Below are positions 36,395-48,841 of a DNA stretch of 64,000 nt, piece after piece (position 1 is the first letter of the stretch; every line of letters starts with the position of its first letter). The stretch spans positions 11,678,001 through 11,742,000 of the forward strand of contig BSQZ01000010.1 in the NCBI GenBank assembly GCA_033239005.1, read 5' to 3'. Both the position numbers and the translations under genes were made by a program. Under the pieces are notes generated by a model. It saw only the letters and a list, made by a program, of their open reading frames with translations, was not told the origin of the DNA and ran no database searches. This stretch comes from Lamellibrachia satsuma (lineage: Eukaryota; Annelida; Polychaeta; Sabellida; Siboglinidae).

Positions 36395-36505
36395 TACATA
36401 TAGATGGGAAATTGTTGGACTCTCAATAAGCCACTGGCTTCCTTGTCCACTCGCCATCTGGGTGTTTTGCTTTGGATTGCAATCGTGTTAAATCTTGTTA
36501 ATTTT
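36395..36505 (+). mobile_element. CR1-like LINE 3' tail scrap
   Basis: AATTGTTGGACTCTCAATAAG, CTTCCTTGTCCACTCGCCAT and GTGTTAAATCTTGTTAA match the end of the long LINE. Confidence 0.85.
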
Positions 36506-37353
36506 CTATGGCACAGTTCTATTTGAGCAATTAATAAATAAGCCCCGGTTCCCCTATGCCATTACATTACATGGTAAGCTGGTAGACCATGCATATTTAG
36601 GGGGAGGCATTGGGCCACGCCACTGTGCTAGGACCCGTGGCGTATTTAGGGGGAGACATTGGGCCACGCTTACATTTATTAATTTTTTTTCGTTGCCCTG
36701 CCACATAGTAGCATGTACACAAATGGGTGACTAGGCTTGCTCCCCCCCCCGGTCTCCCCTTTGCTAGGTCCGAGATACGCCACTGGCTACGACCTGACAA
36801 ACTCCCCACCAACATGATCGCTGATATTTGTTTTAAACAAAAACGAACGTAATTGTGTTTCTAGACAAATATTCAATGCAAACACTATCCACAATTGTGT
36901 GCAATTGATTTTGGGAGATTTCGTCACAAAAATTTGGAGTTTACCAAATGAAATAGAGAAGTGCATAATCTGCAAGTTTGTGGCAGTGGTGAAATGGTGA
37001 GTGGCGCCACTGGTGGCGAGTTTGAGGATAGGATTGTCGTGTGCTGCCACCACACGGTTTAATTTGCAAAGTCGCCCATTATGCTGGGCATTGTGTGGCG
37101 CAAGATGGCGCCAGGCAAAGTAATGCATAACAAAACATATTTGTTCTCTTACAAAAGGACATCAGACCTACAATAGATTACGCATGATCCAACAGGGGCT
37201 TTATACAATGCAAATTAATAGTAATACAAGTAAGAAGAGGCATAGGACATAAAGACATAGTTAGCAACTATATTAGCCTAAAGTGTTATTTTGCACACAA
37301 AAACAGCCTTATTCAAGGCTAACGTAGCAATCACATTAAGTCTAAATTTTGTG
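36506..37353. other. Intergenic spacer before the long LINE
   Basis: A roughly 30-bp block (TATTTAGGGGGAG.CATTGGGCCACGC) occurs twice, at about 36593 and 36643. No gene recognised. The 5' edge of the LINE is not certain and may lie in here. Confidence 0.4.
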
Positions 37354-37821
37354 ATGGCGCCGTGCAAACGGCAGGTAAAGGCCACCAGGCATTTAATATG
37401 CAACAGTTGTAGCAACTGGGTGGGCTTCGTCAAGTCCGGGTGCGAGAAGTCCTGGGCTGAGGTTCATGCGGATAGTTTTAGTTTTGAGTGTAGGGGATGT
37501 ACGAGGATGACGGAACTTGAGGTGGAGATAGAACAGCTGAGGCTGGTCATTGTGGCAGTGGTGGGAAGGGAGCAGGTGGGTTGCGCCAGTGGTTCTGGTG
37601 GGGGGACAGTAGATGATAAAGTGGGGGAAGACGACGAGAGAGATGCTAGGGAGAGCTCACCTCAGCCTGGGAGGAGGCTGAGGGGAGGTAAGGTGACAGG
37701 TCGCAGGGAGATAGGACGTAAGGAGACGAGACGTAGAGAGACAGGACGAAAGGAGACGAGAAGGAAAGAAATGGGAGGGAAGACAAATGGATCTAAGGAA
37801 AGGGGAGTCGGGGGACAGTAG
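37354..37821 (+). pseudogene. LINE ORF1, N-terminal part with PHD-like zinc finger
   Basis: ATG at 37354 opens MAPCKRQVKATRHLICNSCS, then NWVGFVKSGCEKSWAEVHAD and SFSFECRGC: five Cys and one His spaced like the PHD-type finger of CR1 ORF1 proteins. A basic KE/RR-rich stretch follows, then a stop at 37819-37821 where the frame is lost. ORF1 proteins bind RNA in this class; this copy is not functional. Confidence 0.8.
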
Positions 37822-38041
37822 CGAAGGAGTCGTTGGGAAGAATACGATAGTTAAAGCGATGGGAGTGAGGGAGATGGGAGGGAGGGTGTCAGGAGGAAGG
37901 CGACGGGAGCGCAAGTTAGCCAGGCGACGGGAGGGAAAGGTGACAGGTTGACGAATGAGAGAGAGCCTGATAACAGTCTGCCACCAAGTGACAAGGCTGC
38001 AGGACAGAATGTGATGGAGGGGGTCCACCGGAAGAGCTATA

Positions 38042-38562
<521 letters not shown>

Positions 38563-38564
38563 TT

Positions 38565-39326
38565 TGGTGCAAAATAGTTTCAGGAAATTCAAAATTAACT
38601 ATTGGATTAGTTTACCGAAGTCCAAACATAAACGAAGAGGAAAAACAAAAATACAAAATGTAATAAAGGAAGTTATTAAAGGGGAATGTATCATAATGGG
38701 AGATTTTAACCATGGACACATACAATGGAAATCTGTAGAGAGTGCAGGGGGTGAGGACCAACAATTTCTATTTTTAATTCAGGATAGCTTCCTTACTCAG
38801 CACGTGCTAGAACCAACCAGGGGAGAAAATGTATTAGATATAGTTTTATCATCACAAAAAGAATTAGTGGACAATGTAAAAAATACATGAACCATTGGGT
38901 AACAGTGATCATAATCAAATACATTTTGATAGCAACGTAAAATCAGAAAGTAAAAATAAAAAAATGTATAGGAGAAACTTACACAAAGGTAACTATAAAG
39001 ATATGAGAAATTACTTAGCAAAGCAAGATTGGAATAACATGCTGATGAATAAGACCGCAATTGAATGTTGGAATATTCTAAAATATGAAATTGAGAGTAT
39101 CATCGATAAATTTGTTCCCTTGAAAAAACAAGGAACACGGTCTAGAAAGAAACACTTGTCAAAAGAAGCTATTAAAAAAATAGTATTTAAGCAAACTATG
39201 TGGAGGGTTTATAGGCGTACCAGAAAGGATGAAGACTATGCAAATTACAAAGATGCACTTAACCTAGCTACAACTGAAATTAGACAATCTAAAAGAACCT
39301 TTGATAAAAATGTGCAAGTAATATAA
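38565..39326 (+). pseudogene. LINE ORF2 endonuclease (C-terminal half) and linker
   Basis: Contains [20 protein letters not shown], then ECIIMGDFNHGHIQW (the DFN-type endonuclease motif), VLEPTRGENVLDIVLSS and a frame-shifted NSDHNQIHFD, then the linker with WRVYRRTRKDEDYANYK. It follows directly on the ORF1 end, so the endonuclease N-terminal half is deleted. Confidence 0.85.
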
Positions 39327-40202
39327 AAAAATACAACAAGAGTTTCTATGCTTATGTAAGGAGTAAACAGAACGTTCGAGATAAGGTCGGACCACTAGAA
39401 AACAACAGGGGAAACATAATTTCAGACGGGTTTCAAATGGCAGAGGTCCTGAATGAGTATTACAGCTCAGTTTTTACCACAGAAGATATCAGCTCACTTC
39501 CAGTTCCATTTACTAAATTTGAGGGCAATACATCAGGACATTTAGGGCAGTTATTTGTAACTCCTGAAATGATAGCAAAGAAAATTAAGAAGATGAAAGA
39601 TAATAAATCACCTGGAGTTGATGGGATACCACCAAAACTGTTTAAGCAAATTGTTGAGCAAATTAGTACACCACTTGCAAAATTGTTTAACTTGTCACTA
39701 GAAGAAGGAATAGTTCCTTCAGAATGGAAAGAGGCAAACATTACGCCGCTATTTAAGAAGGTATCGAGGAACAAGCCAGAAAATTATAGACCAGTGTGTT
39801 TAACATCTGTTGTATGTAAATTACTCGAAACATTAATTAGAGACCACATGGTGGAATTCCTTGTAAAACATAAATTAATAAATACATCTCAACATGGGTT
39901 CCTAAAAGCAAGGTCATGTCTGACCAATCTCTTGTTTTTTGAAGAAATTACAAAGTGGGTAGATGACGGGTCACCAGGGGATGTTGTCTACTTAGATTTT
40001 CAGAAAGCTTTCGATAAAGTGCCACATCAAAGATTGTTACTTAAACTAGAAGCCCATGGCATAGGTAATTATGTAATCAACTGGATAGAAAAGTGGTTTA
40101 CACACAGAAAACAGATAGTAATAGTAGATGGTGAGATTTCAAACTGGAAATCTGTTTTGAGTGGGGTACCACAGGGATCAGTATTAGGCCTTATACTCAA
40201 TA

Positions 40203-40401
<199 letters not shown>

Positions 40402-40484
40402 GAAGATGACCTATCTAGCAAAGTACTCAAATTTGCAGATGACACAAAAGTATTCAGAAAGGTTACTAATGTTACAGATAAACA

Positions 40485-40820
40485 TGTGGGGCGCGATAGC
40501 ATACCGGTTAGAAGGCCGGACTCTCAATGGAGAGAACCCGGTTTCAAATCCCACTGCGGTCGCTTCGAACCTTTGGCAAGTTTGATCACCCCACGTTGCT
40601 ACAGTTCACTCAGCTGTATAAATGAGTACCTGGCAATGCAGACAGTGGTGGATATGTGAACGAATAGCCTTCGCGCAGCAATTGCAGCGTGGCTGAATAC
40701 TTCCTAAAGAATTTGAGATGGCCTTGGAATGAACAGGTCTGCCAGGGGGTGAAGTGTAAAGCGCTTTGAGCAGTCCTATGGACCGGATACCGCGCTATAT
40801 AAGAACATACCTTTACCTTT
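40485..40820 (+). mobile_element. tRNA-derived SINE nested in the LINE
   Basis: Head GGCGCGATAGCATACCGG carries an A-box-like TAGCATACCGG (40497-40508) and the B-box-like GGTTTCAAATCC is at 40540-40551. The body has CAGCTGTATAAATGAGTACC, and the tail has GTAAAGCGCTTTGAGCAGTC and CGCTATATAAGAAC. It interrupts the LINE between GATAAAC and AAAGTTTACAGG, so it inserted later. A second copy lies at 50449-50757. Confidence 0.9.
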
Positions 40821-41994
40821 AACAAAGTTTACAGGATGATCTAGATAAATTAGTTAAATGGTCAGAAAAATGGCAAATGTTATTAAATTTTGGGAAGTGT
40901 AAATGTATAGGACATGGAAACATGGACGAAGAATATAAAATGGAGGATGCTGTACTAGGTAGAACCACACAAGAAAAAGACTTAGGAGTAACATTTAGTG
41001 CTGACATGAAAGTTTCAGAGCAGTGTGGGATTGCTGCTTCGAAATTAAATCAAATTCTACGGCTAATTAGGAGAACTATCATGTATAAGGAGAAACAGCT
41101 AATTGTAGCCATGTATAAAGCAATAGTTAGACCACATTTGGAATATTGTATTCAAGCATGGAAGCCATATCGTAAAAAGGACATAGACAAGCTAGAAAGA
41201 ATACAACGAAGAGCAACTAAAATTATTCCAGAACTGAGAGACCTTAGTTACGAAAGTCGCTTATTACAATGTGGTTTGACAACACTTTAATACCAGGAGA
41301 CTAAGAGGAGACCAAATAGACGTGTTTAAAATAGTGAATGGTTATGAGGATGTTGACAGTAATATGTTCTTCAAACTTAAAGAAGGCAGTAGAACCAGAG
41401 GACACAAACAGCATTAGTTAAGGAGCAGTGTAGTTTGGACATGAGAAATTACTCTTTCTCACAGAGGGTGATAAATGAATGGAACAGACTGCCAAATGAT
41501 TGTGTTAATGCTAGTAGTGTGAATATGTTTAAAAATAGAATTGACAGATATTTGATAAGGGCGGGCAACACATAAATGAGAAAATTGTTGGACTCTCGAT
41601 AAGCCAATGGCTTCCTTGTCCACTTGCCATCTGGAATTTGTTGTTTGGGATGGCAATCTTGTTAAATCTTGTTAAAAGAAGACTACGGATCTCTTATTGT
41701 CCACCTCCTATACATTACTATATTGTCGTTCGACGACTTCAATGTCGTCTGTAACCAATGCCCTGACTGTTCAACCGACGACGACATCAGCGATAAACCA
41801 TCAGCCACGACAGTTTAGCTCGAAAACGAACAGTTATTGTGCTTTTCGAAGAAATGCTTTCATTTTCTATGAAACTCCTTTTTTCAAAGTCAAAAGCTGC
41901 TCTACTCTCTGTGACAGAGGCATGGCTCAATTTCTGTATAATGTAATTAAAAAACATCTACAACCAAAGCTCACCCAACAATTTACCCACCCTT

Positions 41995-42290
41995 GTTAAC
42001 ATTCTGCAAAAAAAACATCTACAACCAAAACCCACCTTACCATGTACCAAACCATGTTACCCGCTTTGCAAAGCACCCGCTGTAAACGATGTACCCTGTA
42101 CCCATCCCTGTTAACAGTCGATAAACAATATCTACAACCAAGACCCACCTAACCATGTACCCGTCCCTGATAAACTCTCTGCAAAGAAACAACTACAAGC
42201 AAAACCCACCCAACCATGTACCCATCCCTGTTAACACTCTACAAAGAAACAACTACAACCAAGACCCACCATGTACCCATGTACGTGGTC
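41995..42290. repeat. Imperfect repeat of about 55-60 bp, about 5 copies
   Basis: Recurring blocks AACAACTACAACCAA.ACCCACC, AACCATGTACCCATCCCTG and TTAACACTCT.CAAA. The copies are diverged. Confidence 0.8.
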
Positions 42291-45200
42291 GTAGAACGTG
42301 GCGGCACACTGAATGGTACCAGAAGAAACAGTAGATGACGAGGAGAATGATGAAGGTGGGTTCATCAAAGGGCGAGATAACTGCACCAGAGGTGCCAAGT
42401 TAGAGAATTGCGAGGAAGGAGATCATCCTGCTAGAGATGAAATAAAAGCAGGCTTGTAGCACACTACGGAAATGTTTCAAACATTGAAGTCTCAATGTGC
42501 AATTTATGTAGCCACCTTTTTAATATAAAAAGTAAGTAACGATGTAAACTTTAACATTTTAAAAGGAAGTTAATTATTGCTTGCTTGCTGTCTAAGAACA
42601 GCTGTGGAAAGATTTAGTTAAAAAGGAGGAGATTATTAATTTTTGAAGAAAACAAAAAGTAGGGATATGACAAAAATGGCACAAAAGGGTGATCTTCTTC
42701 CCAAAGCAGGAGACTTGGCACTAGCTGCGTATCGCTGACAAGGAACTGACTTATGTTTAACTACGAGGCGATGTCCGTAACATCGTGCAACAAATAGAAC
42801 ATAAAACACACTCAAACAACATAATCACATCAATAATCGTTATTTTATTTCTATAAAATTGCAAATATCTAACAATATAATACAGTACGTTAGCTTATAT
42901 GTATTATCATATGTATAATATAATAATATATGTACAAGTAGCGAAGTTGCATAAGCCGCTATCGCGAGAGGCACTCTGGTAACGACGCTCTCGCGGGTGT
43001 CAATAGAACGAAAGGTGCTCGGTCGCACGTTCGCAGTTACCATGGCAATGTGGCTAGCGATGGCCGACGGAACATCCTCCTTTCAATAGCAACAGTACAA
43101 ACCGAAAGACAGTTTTGTTAATTTGCATACAAGTGACAACTAGCGTCGCGTCTGAACGAAGGTACTGCGAGTCGAACTCGGCGAAAGCATAAACATGTCT
43201 ACGTAATTCGCACGACGGAAAACGGGTAATGGCGATTAAACATGGTCATCGCGGAAGATCTGTCGATGTACACGCTTCAGTTGACCCTGCTGAAGGTACC
43301 AGCCCCGTACGACGAAGGCCGCTGGCGAACCAGTTACGAAATGTCAAAAGTTCATGTATGAAATATTCTGCTCGAAATACACGATTTAGGAGGAATTACA
43401 CTACTATATTGTGCATAGAGATATCGTATTGCATAGACGTAAGAAATATGAACGAATTATGTCGCACGTGTACGATTCATTTAGTTGTACTCTGATTATA
43501 CCTGATGCACCCATTATAGATAGCACTGCAGTAGTGAAAGTTGTATAAACGAGACCTTTTCCACAGACACAGAGTCAAAACAGAATTAAACGGTGCAAAT
43601 AAACCAAGATTATTAAATATCTACGAAGCGTTAATCGGCACGTACATACGTACGTACATACCTGACCACGAACGTTCATGATGGATTAAATGTCACGTAC
43701 ATACAGTTCTATGTATGGACATGATGCATGTACCGTCATGTACATACATGTCCATGTAGGGTCATGATGGATTAACTGTCACGTACGTACATGTCCATGT
43801 ATGGTCATAATGCGTTAACCGTAGCGTACATGGCTGGCCATGCATTAACCGAAATGACTACGCGCGCGTACATAATGTATTCATAGCGGACATATAGTAA
43901 CATATACGCTATTCGTACACGGCCGTATGCCGTCATATACGCCGCATTATTCCTCGTTCTCTTATTTAAAAACAACACCAAACAGTCGGAAATAATATGA
44001 CGTCATTGCAGAAGAGACCCGATTTTCATTATCAGAGTGTGTTAACCCGTCGTTTATCGTGACACCGGATCGGTTATAATGACACCGGGCCGGTTATCGT
44101 GACACCGGATCAGTTATAATGATACCGGATCGGTTATGGCCCACACCGACGATGCGCAGTTCTTTCTTCTGCGACTTAAACAATTACACTTACTAATAAA
44201 ACAAAACGTACCGCAGAAATAGTTCACGCCCACGCGTCGGTGTGGAGTAAAATGTGCGAAAACGTCGTCAGATCGTCGATTCGTGACACAGCATATATTA
44301 CAAGTGTAATGTGATATATTACATGTGTAATGTAGTTACGTACATAGACGGACAAACCATAAACAGGAACAGCGTAATAGCAAACCTATTACACACGCGG
44401 CCTGTCAAATTGACGCAGCGGGAGCGATTCGAGTTAGATTATATATTATACAAACGTTAAATTAATATTCTACTAAGGTACACCAGCGAATATACAGACT
44501 AACTGGAATGTGTACAGCATTGCTCTACCTGTATATCATTTACAATGTAGTGTGGCAAATATTTACAGTATCATCCACTTAGCGACGAGTCGTGTCACTA
44601 GACAGTGTTTGCCGTGCGATGGCGCTGTCGTTTTTCCACAAATTGTCACACACCTGAACTTCACCGGGCAGACGGAATCGACATCTGGGCCTCCCAGATG
44701 CCATGTTCCAGTTCACGTTTTCGATTCATCCAAGTTCGGCACATTCATCTACAATCTATCCTTCGATGCTAACACGCATAAGGCACTACACTGAATCACG
44801 TTTCCGCTCGGAGATCATCCTTTTACGCTGAAAATGATAATCCCCGCAATGTGCCGACTGTTTTATTACGAAACTGTAATCACGGCGCCTGGATTAGACC
44901 GATTAATATTAATAGCGGATACATTGTTAGCATATGCTTGGCGGTGCGAGATGAAATCAAAACGCGAATATCACTGAGAATTTCTGCGTGAAACTCATCT
45001 AATACACGCACGTTTTCGTCGTTTTCGTTGCATTGTGGGTGGGTTAGTTGTATGCCAGATAGGTCCCACTGAAGACTTTATAAATAACAGCGCCACCTAT
45101 TGGCGCTTGACATCGTCATGCATGCAAAATGTCACATCGTCGAAGTTTGTTCATGGAGCATCGTACTGCAGTAGTATATATACTACAACATGCACGAAAT

Positions 45201-45454
45201 CTCCAGCCACCGGGTCAAAATACGCATTGATATACGTGGCTTCTTCCAGAATACGCCGCGGAAGAGTATAATTGTTTTCCCCGCTAGGTGGCTGCTTTGG
45301 TGAAGCATTCTGGTCGAATCCGTGGCAACAGTGGTCCAGCAACGAAAAAGTGAAGAGAACTGGTTATGGCACAAATATATCACGTCCACTCGGCACCGGC
45401 GTCAACTGAGTTACCAACCGGTTCACGGAGAAAGAAAGCTGCCGTCCTGGCAAC
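42291..45454. other. Spacer between the LINE and the formin stop; probable formin 3' UTR at its right end
   Basis: No gene recognised. A CATGTAC/GTACGTAC-rich imperfect repeat spans about 43640-43860. An 80-bp block at 44059-44138 has four 20-bp units (GTGACACCGGATCGGTTATA type, alternating two variants). A minus-strand AATAAA at 44862-44867 is a possible formin polyadenylation signal, about 590 bp past its stop. Confidence 0.45.
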
Positions 45455-48400
45455 TCAACACTTTGAACTGCGCAACGTCGCCGTTCTTGAGATGTTCACC
45501 TTCGCCTTCCGCTCGCCCGCTGGGGACAAATCGCCGCATGTCGACCGGTTGAGGACCGACTTGCGATACGGCGACTTGTCGATCAAACTTTTGATGAAGG
45601 ATTTGTTATCTCCCGTCGTTTTCTCGTTGCGATTCTCGTCCGTTGCCGGGACCTTGCCGTTAGCCGTCGGCGTCCGTTGTCGCAGTTCGGTCTTCCGCGG
45701 GAACGCGTCGCTCACTGGAGACGCTTTCGGTTTCGGTTTGTTCGTAGTTGCCAGCCGGGTAAACAGTCGGCTCACCTTGCCCTCCTTGCTCAGGTCGTGG
45801 CTGGCGAAGCTAGCGCTGCTTCGCTGCAAACGCCGCGGTTTCCCCCCCGGTGTGCTGCGTTCGTCGCCCGACGATGTCGCCGACTCCGTGTCGCAAGGAG
45901 ACGCCGCGGACAGTGGCCGGTGAAGCGGCGGCGACATGCCCAGGTTCAGCTGCCTACTGCGGCGGATGGAAGAGGAACGGCGTGGAGGAACGGGAGCTTC
46001 TTCCTTGGTCAAGCGGGCCTCGGCTGCCAGGCGCTTCTGCGTACGTAGCATCGACGCCGGCATTGTAGCCCGGCCGCCGGCGCCGCGCACGAATGCTGGA
46101 TGCGATGTCCGCGTTGTCATCACGTCCGGTGTAAGTGGGGACCTCGCGGTGGCACGTGACGGCGGCGACATCACGGCTGATGAAGGTCGCGTTGGTCGTG
46201 GGTGCCGTGTCGGCTTCGTCTGCACTGACGACCCTACTGATCCGTCGCTTGTCAGGCTGCTCGTGGACGGGTGACGCGACAGTACAGACGGTCGCTTGGG
46301 ACGCGACAGTCGCGCCGTCACCGCGGCTGCCACCTTCGAAGACTTCGACGGCGACGAAGCGGCCTTCGCGGTCTCATTTCGCGTCGTCATTCTCAACGGC
46401 GTCGGCGTCTTCGTCGTCGCTGGAGACTTTCTGAGCGGTTTCGTCAAGTCTGTTTTCCGGTGCAGCGCCGACCTTGTTGGAGTCGCCGCCGCTTTCGCCG
46501 ACTCTGCCCTGGACGTGGTTCTGTGTGGAGGCGCTGGAGGCAGCTGCTCGGGTTCCGGTGGCGGCACCATTACCTTGTGTTCGATAGTAAACTCTTCTGT
46601 CGTCCAAATTTCGTCCGTCGTCGAATCGCCTTCCTCGGGAGCGCTCGCAGTCATTGTCTTATCGGTGTCGAAGTCGTTGTTCGACTGACTGCAATTGTCA
46701 CCCGGCTCATCCACGTTGATGGTACCGATCACTGTCAGTTCCGTCGTGTTGATTATACTCTCGAAGCTATGGGCAAAGGAGTCCGCTTGACTGCCGCTGA
46801 AATGCTTACGAGTCTCCGTCGGCGTCGACATCAGATCGCCGTACGTCTTACGAGTCTCCGTCGGCGTCGACGTCAGATCATCGTTCGTAGAGTTGATCGT
46901 CGCCGAACCATCGCCGTCCACATTACCGTTCATCGACGGCAGCTCTCCATCCAATGTGCTGCTCATCGAAGTGCGCTGCGAGTTGCAGACGTACTCCGAC
47001 TCGAATCCCTCATCGCGAGCGCTCGCCACCGAGTCGGTGTCATCAGACTTGCACGAATTGTCGCCCAGCTCGGTGGTCGGGACAACGCTCGCGGGAGTAT
47101 CGACTTCGACCGGCTTTGCAACGTCCTCGTTGTCGAAGTCGCGGTACACCTGCGCCATCTGCTGGAAACGGCTCTTCATGTGGAGGTTACGGCCCGAGTG
47201 CAGTGTGCGCGACTGGAATGCCTGGATGTTGCTATCCAACTCCTGCTGTTGGTAGTCGCCACGATGTACAGGAGCTGCAATGACAACGCCACCGTCGATC
47301 TTCAGGGCATTCAGTTTCACCGGCCGCTGTTGCAGCTGGCGTCGCCGGTACGCCGTGTCCGATTTACCGTCCTCGACGATCGGGTTGGCCCAGGAACTGA
47401 TGGACTTCCAGTGGCGTGGCAGTGTGGCCGAGCGTGCTAATGACGACTGGCTAGATTCGTCGATGTCAACGCTGTCGTCGACTACAATTCCGTGTCGTCG
47501 GCTGTCGCGAGGAGACCCGTTCTCGGTCGGTGGTGACGGGCCGTCTTCCGGGATGTTGTCGTAAGTGCTTTGCGGCCGTCTCCTCGGCGCCAGGCCCATG
47601 CGTACCGACACCGGAACGTAGTCCGTCGTCGACTTTCGAAACGTTGGCGACGTCGGCGACGTCGGTTCATCGTCGTCGCCGATGCTGTTGGAGCGCCAAC
47701 TACCGGTGGAATGGTTCAGCATCGCCTTCTGCGTCGGTGTCTCCGGCGTGGCGTCCAGGCGGTTGTGCAACGACGGTGTACCGTCGTTGATGGAAGAACT
47801 CCTAGACCGCGATCTGCGCACGGGCGGAACTGGGGTGTCGTCAACGGTATTCTGGGCGTTTCGCACCGCCTCTTCGACTTTCGGCCTGTCTAGTTCGGAA
47901 CGCCAGCGACGCGTGAGCCTAGTGGAAACGTGACGCCGACTACCAGTCGAGTCCAGTCGCATCATCTGTATCTCTCGGCCCGTCTCCTCAACGTCCCGTA
48001 TCGTCTGGTCGATCTCATTCACCTGTGGCGTTGCCGACGCCGAATTCAGTTGCGTCGCGTCATGCTGATCAAGGACACTCCTTACAGCTGACGGGTCGAT
48101 TTGACTGACTGTCCTCCGTTCCGCCCAGCGCTTACGCCGGTCCGACATCTTATCCGGCATTGTCAACGAGGTCGTCTCCGTCGGCGTGTTGGCGTCGAAC
48201 GCCGAGCGTAGCTCCTCCATGTTCAACCGGCTGCGTCGCTTGCGTTCCTCCCGGCGCGACTCCCGCTGTCTCTGTGCGGCCTCTGCGTCGGACCCCGCTC
48301 CCGAGTTGGTCTCGTCCGTTTCCGACGTCGGCGGCTGAGTCGACACATCGGAAAGAACGAGTGGCGACCGCGGACTGCGAAATGACGCTCGCCTATCGAT

Positions 48401-48841
48401 GCCCAACACTCGATCGACTTCCGAGCCGTCGATGCAGCTGTAACTGCGCCGGCCTCGAGTCACCGGGTCGACCGGACTGTTCGTTCCTGAGCTGAATCGG
48501 TTGGGAGAAGCAGCCCGTTCCCGATCGATGACCAAGTTCTCCAAGATGGCCGGCTTCCGGCGCCGTCGTCGGCTACTTCCGGTCCGTTCAAAGATGGTCG
48601 GATCTTGTTCATCCTCCAGTAGAGACATCAAGGTGTGACCATCCTTTATCTCCGCACTGCGGCGTAGTTTCTTCCCGTCGTCTCCCTTCGGACCGGTTTC
48701 GACAATCGCCGGAAGTGCCTTGCCCGGCACAACCGGAAGACGTCTGTGGCGCATGACCACCGGGTCGTGGACTTCCGGGCTTTTATTATCCGGTGACGTC
48801 GGCGCGTCTTTGCTGAGGTCCACCTTTGTGATTTTCGTTAC
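45455..48841 (-). CDS. INF2: Formin terminal exon: 1128-residue Ser/Thr/Arg/Pro-rich tail
   Basis: Acceptor TTCATTCGCAG, phase 0, stop TGA at 45457-45455. Mostly low-complexity and likely disordered, with basic clusters (SSRRRRRKPAILENL, RREERKRRSRLN), proline-type ligands (EAPVPPRRSS) and a strongly basic last 150 residues ending TATLRSSKC. A middle block (LPRHWKSISSWANPIVEDGK through QMAQVYRDFDNEDVAKPVEV) looks more ordered. A 17-residue unit around STPTETRK is duplicated. No known domain was recognised. The basic end could bind microtubules, as the FHDC1 tail does, but this is inference. The antisense frame at 46271-47440 is a codon-bias shadow. Confidence 0.93.
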   Translation of the reverse strand, partial: VTKITKVDLSKDAPTSPDNKSPEVHDPVVMRHRRLPVVPGKALPAIVETGPKGDDGKKLRRSAEIKDGHTLMSLLEDEQDPTIFERTGSSRRRRRKPAILENLVIDRERAASPNRFSSGTNSPVDPVTRGRRSYSCIDGSEVDRVLGIDRRASFRSPRSPLVLSDVSTQPPTSETDETNSGAGSDAEAAQRQRESRREERKRRSRLNMEELRSAFDANTPTETTSLTMPDKMSDRRKRWAERRTVSQIDPSAVRSVLDQHDATQLNSASATPQVNEIDQTIRDVEETGREIQMMRLDSTGSRRHVSTRLTRRWRSELDRPKVEEAVRNAQNTVDDTPVPPVRRSRSRSSSINDGTPSLHNRLDATPETPTQKAMLNHSTGSWRSNSIGDDDEPTSPTSPTFRKSTTDYVPVSVRMGLAPRRRPQSTYDNIPEDGPSPPTENGSPRDSRRHGIVVDDSVDIDESSQSSLARSATLPRHWKSISSWANPIVEDGKSDTAYRRRQLQQRPVKLNALKIDGGVVIAAPVHRGDYQQQELDSNIQAFQSRTLHSGRNLHMKSRFQQMAQVYRDFDNEDVAKPVEVDTPASVVPTTELGDNSCKSDDTDSVASARDEGFESEYVCNSQRTSMSSTLDGELPSMNGNVDGDGSATINSTNDDLTSTPTETRKTYGDLMSTPTETRKHFSGSQADSFAHSFESIINTTELTVIGTINVDEPGDNCSQSNNDFDTDKTMTASAPEEGDSTTDEIWTTEEFTIEHKVMVPPPEPEQLPPAPPHRTTSRAESAKAAATPTRSALHRKTDLTKPLRKSPATTKTPTPLRMTTRNETAKAASSPSKSSKVAAAVTARLSRPKRPSVLSRHPSTSSLTSDGSVGSSVQTKPTRHPRPTRPSSAVMSPPSRATARSPLTPDVMTTRTSHPAFVRGAGGRATMPASMLRTQKRLAAEARLTKEEAPVPPRRSSSIRRSRQLNLGMSPPLHRPLSAASPCDTESATSSGDERSTPGGKPRRLQRSSASFASHDLSKEGKVSRLFTRLATTNKPKPKASPVSDAFPRKTELRQRTPTANGKVPATDENRNEKTTGDNKSFIKSLIDKSPYRKSVLNRSTCGDLSPAGERKAKVNISRTATLRSSKC

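Noticed and set aside
37291..37353. Earlier ATG for LINE ORF1 at 37291
   Set aside because: The ATG at 37354 starts MAPCKRQVKATRHLI, which fits the family N-terminus; the upstream residues do not.
40485..40560. Functional tRNA gene
   Set aside because: Pol III box-like motifs are present but no cloverleaf can be completed, and the body and tail belong to a dispersed SINE.
46271..47440. 389-codon open frame on + (and others at 45366, 45677, 46296)
   Set aside because: They lie antisense to the formin terminal exon, are Arg-rich shadows of its codon bias, and have no domain or splice support.
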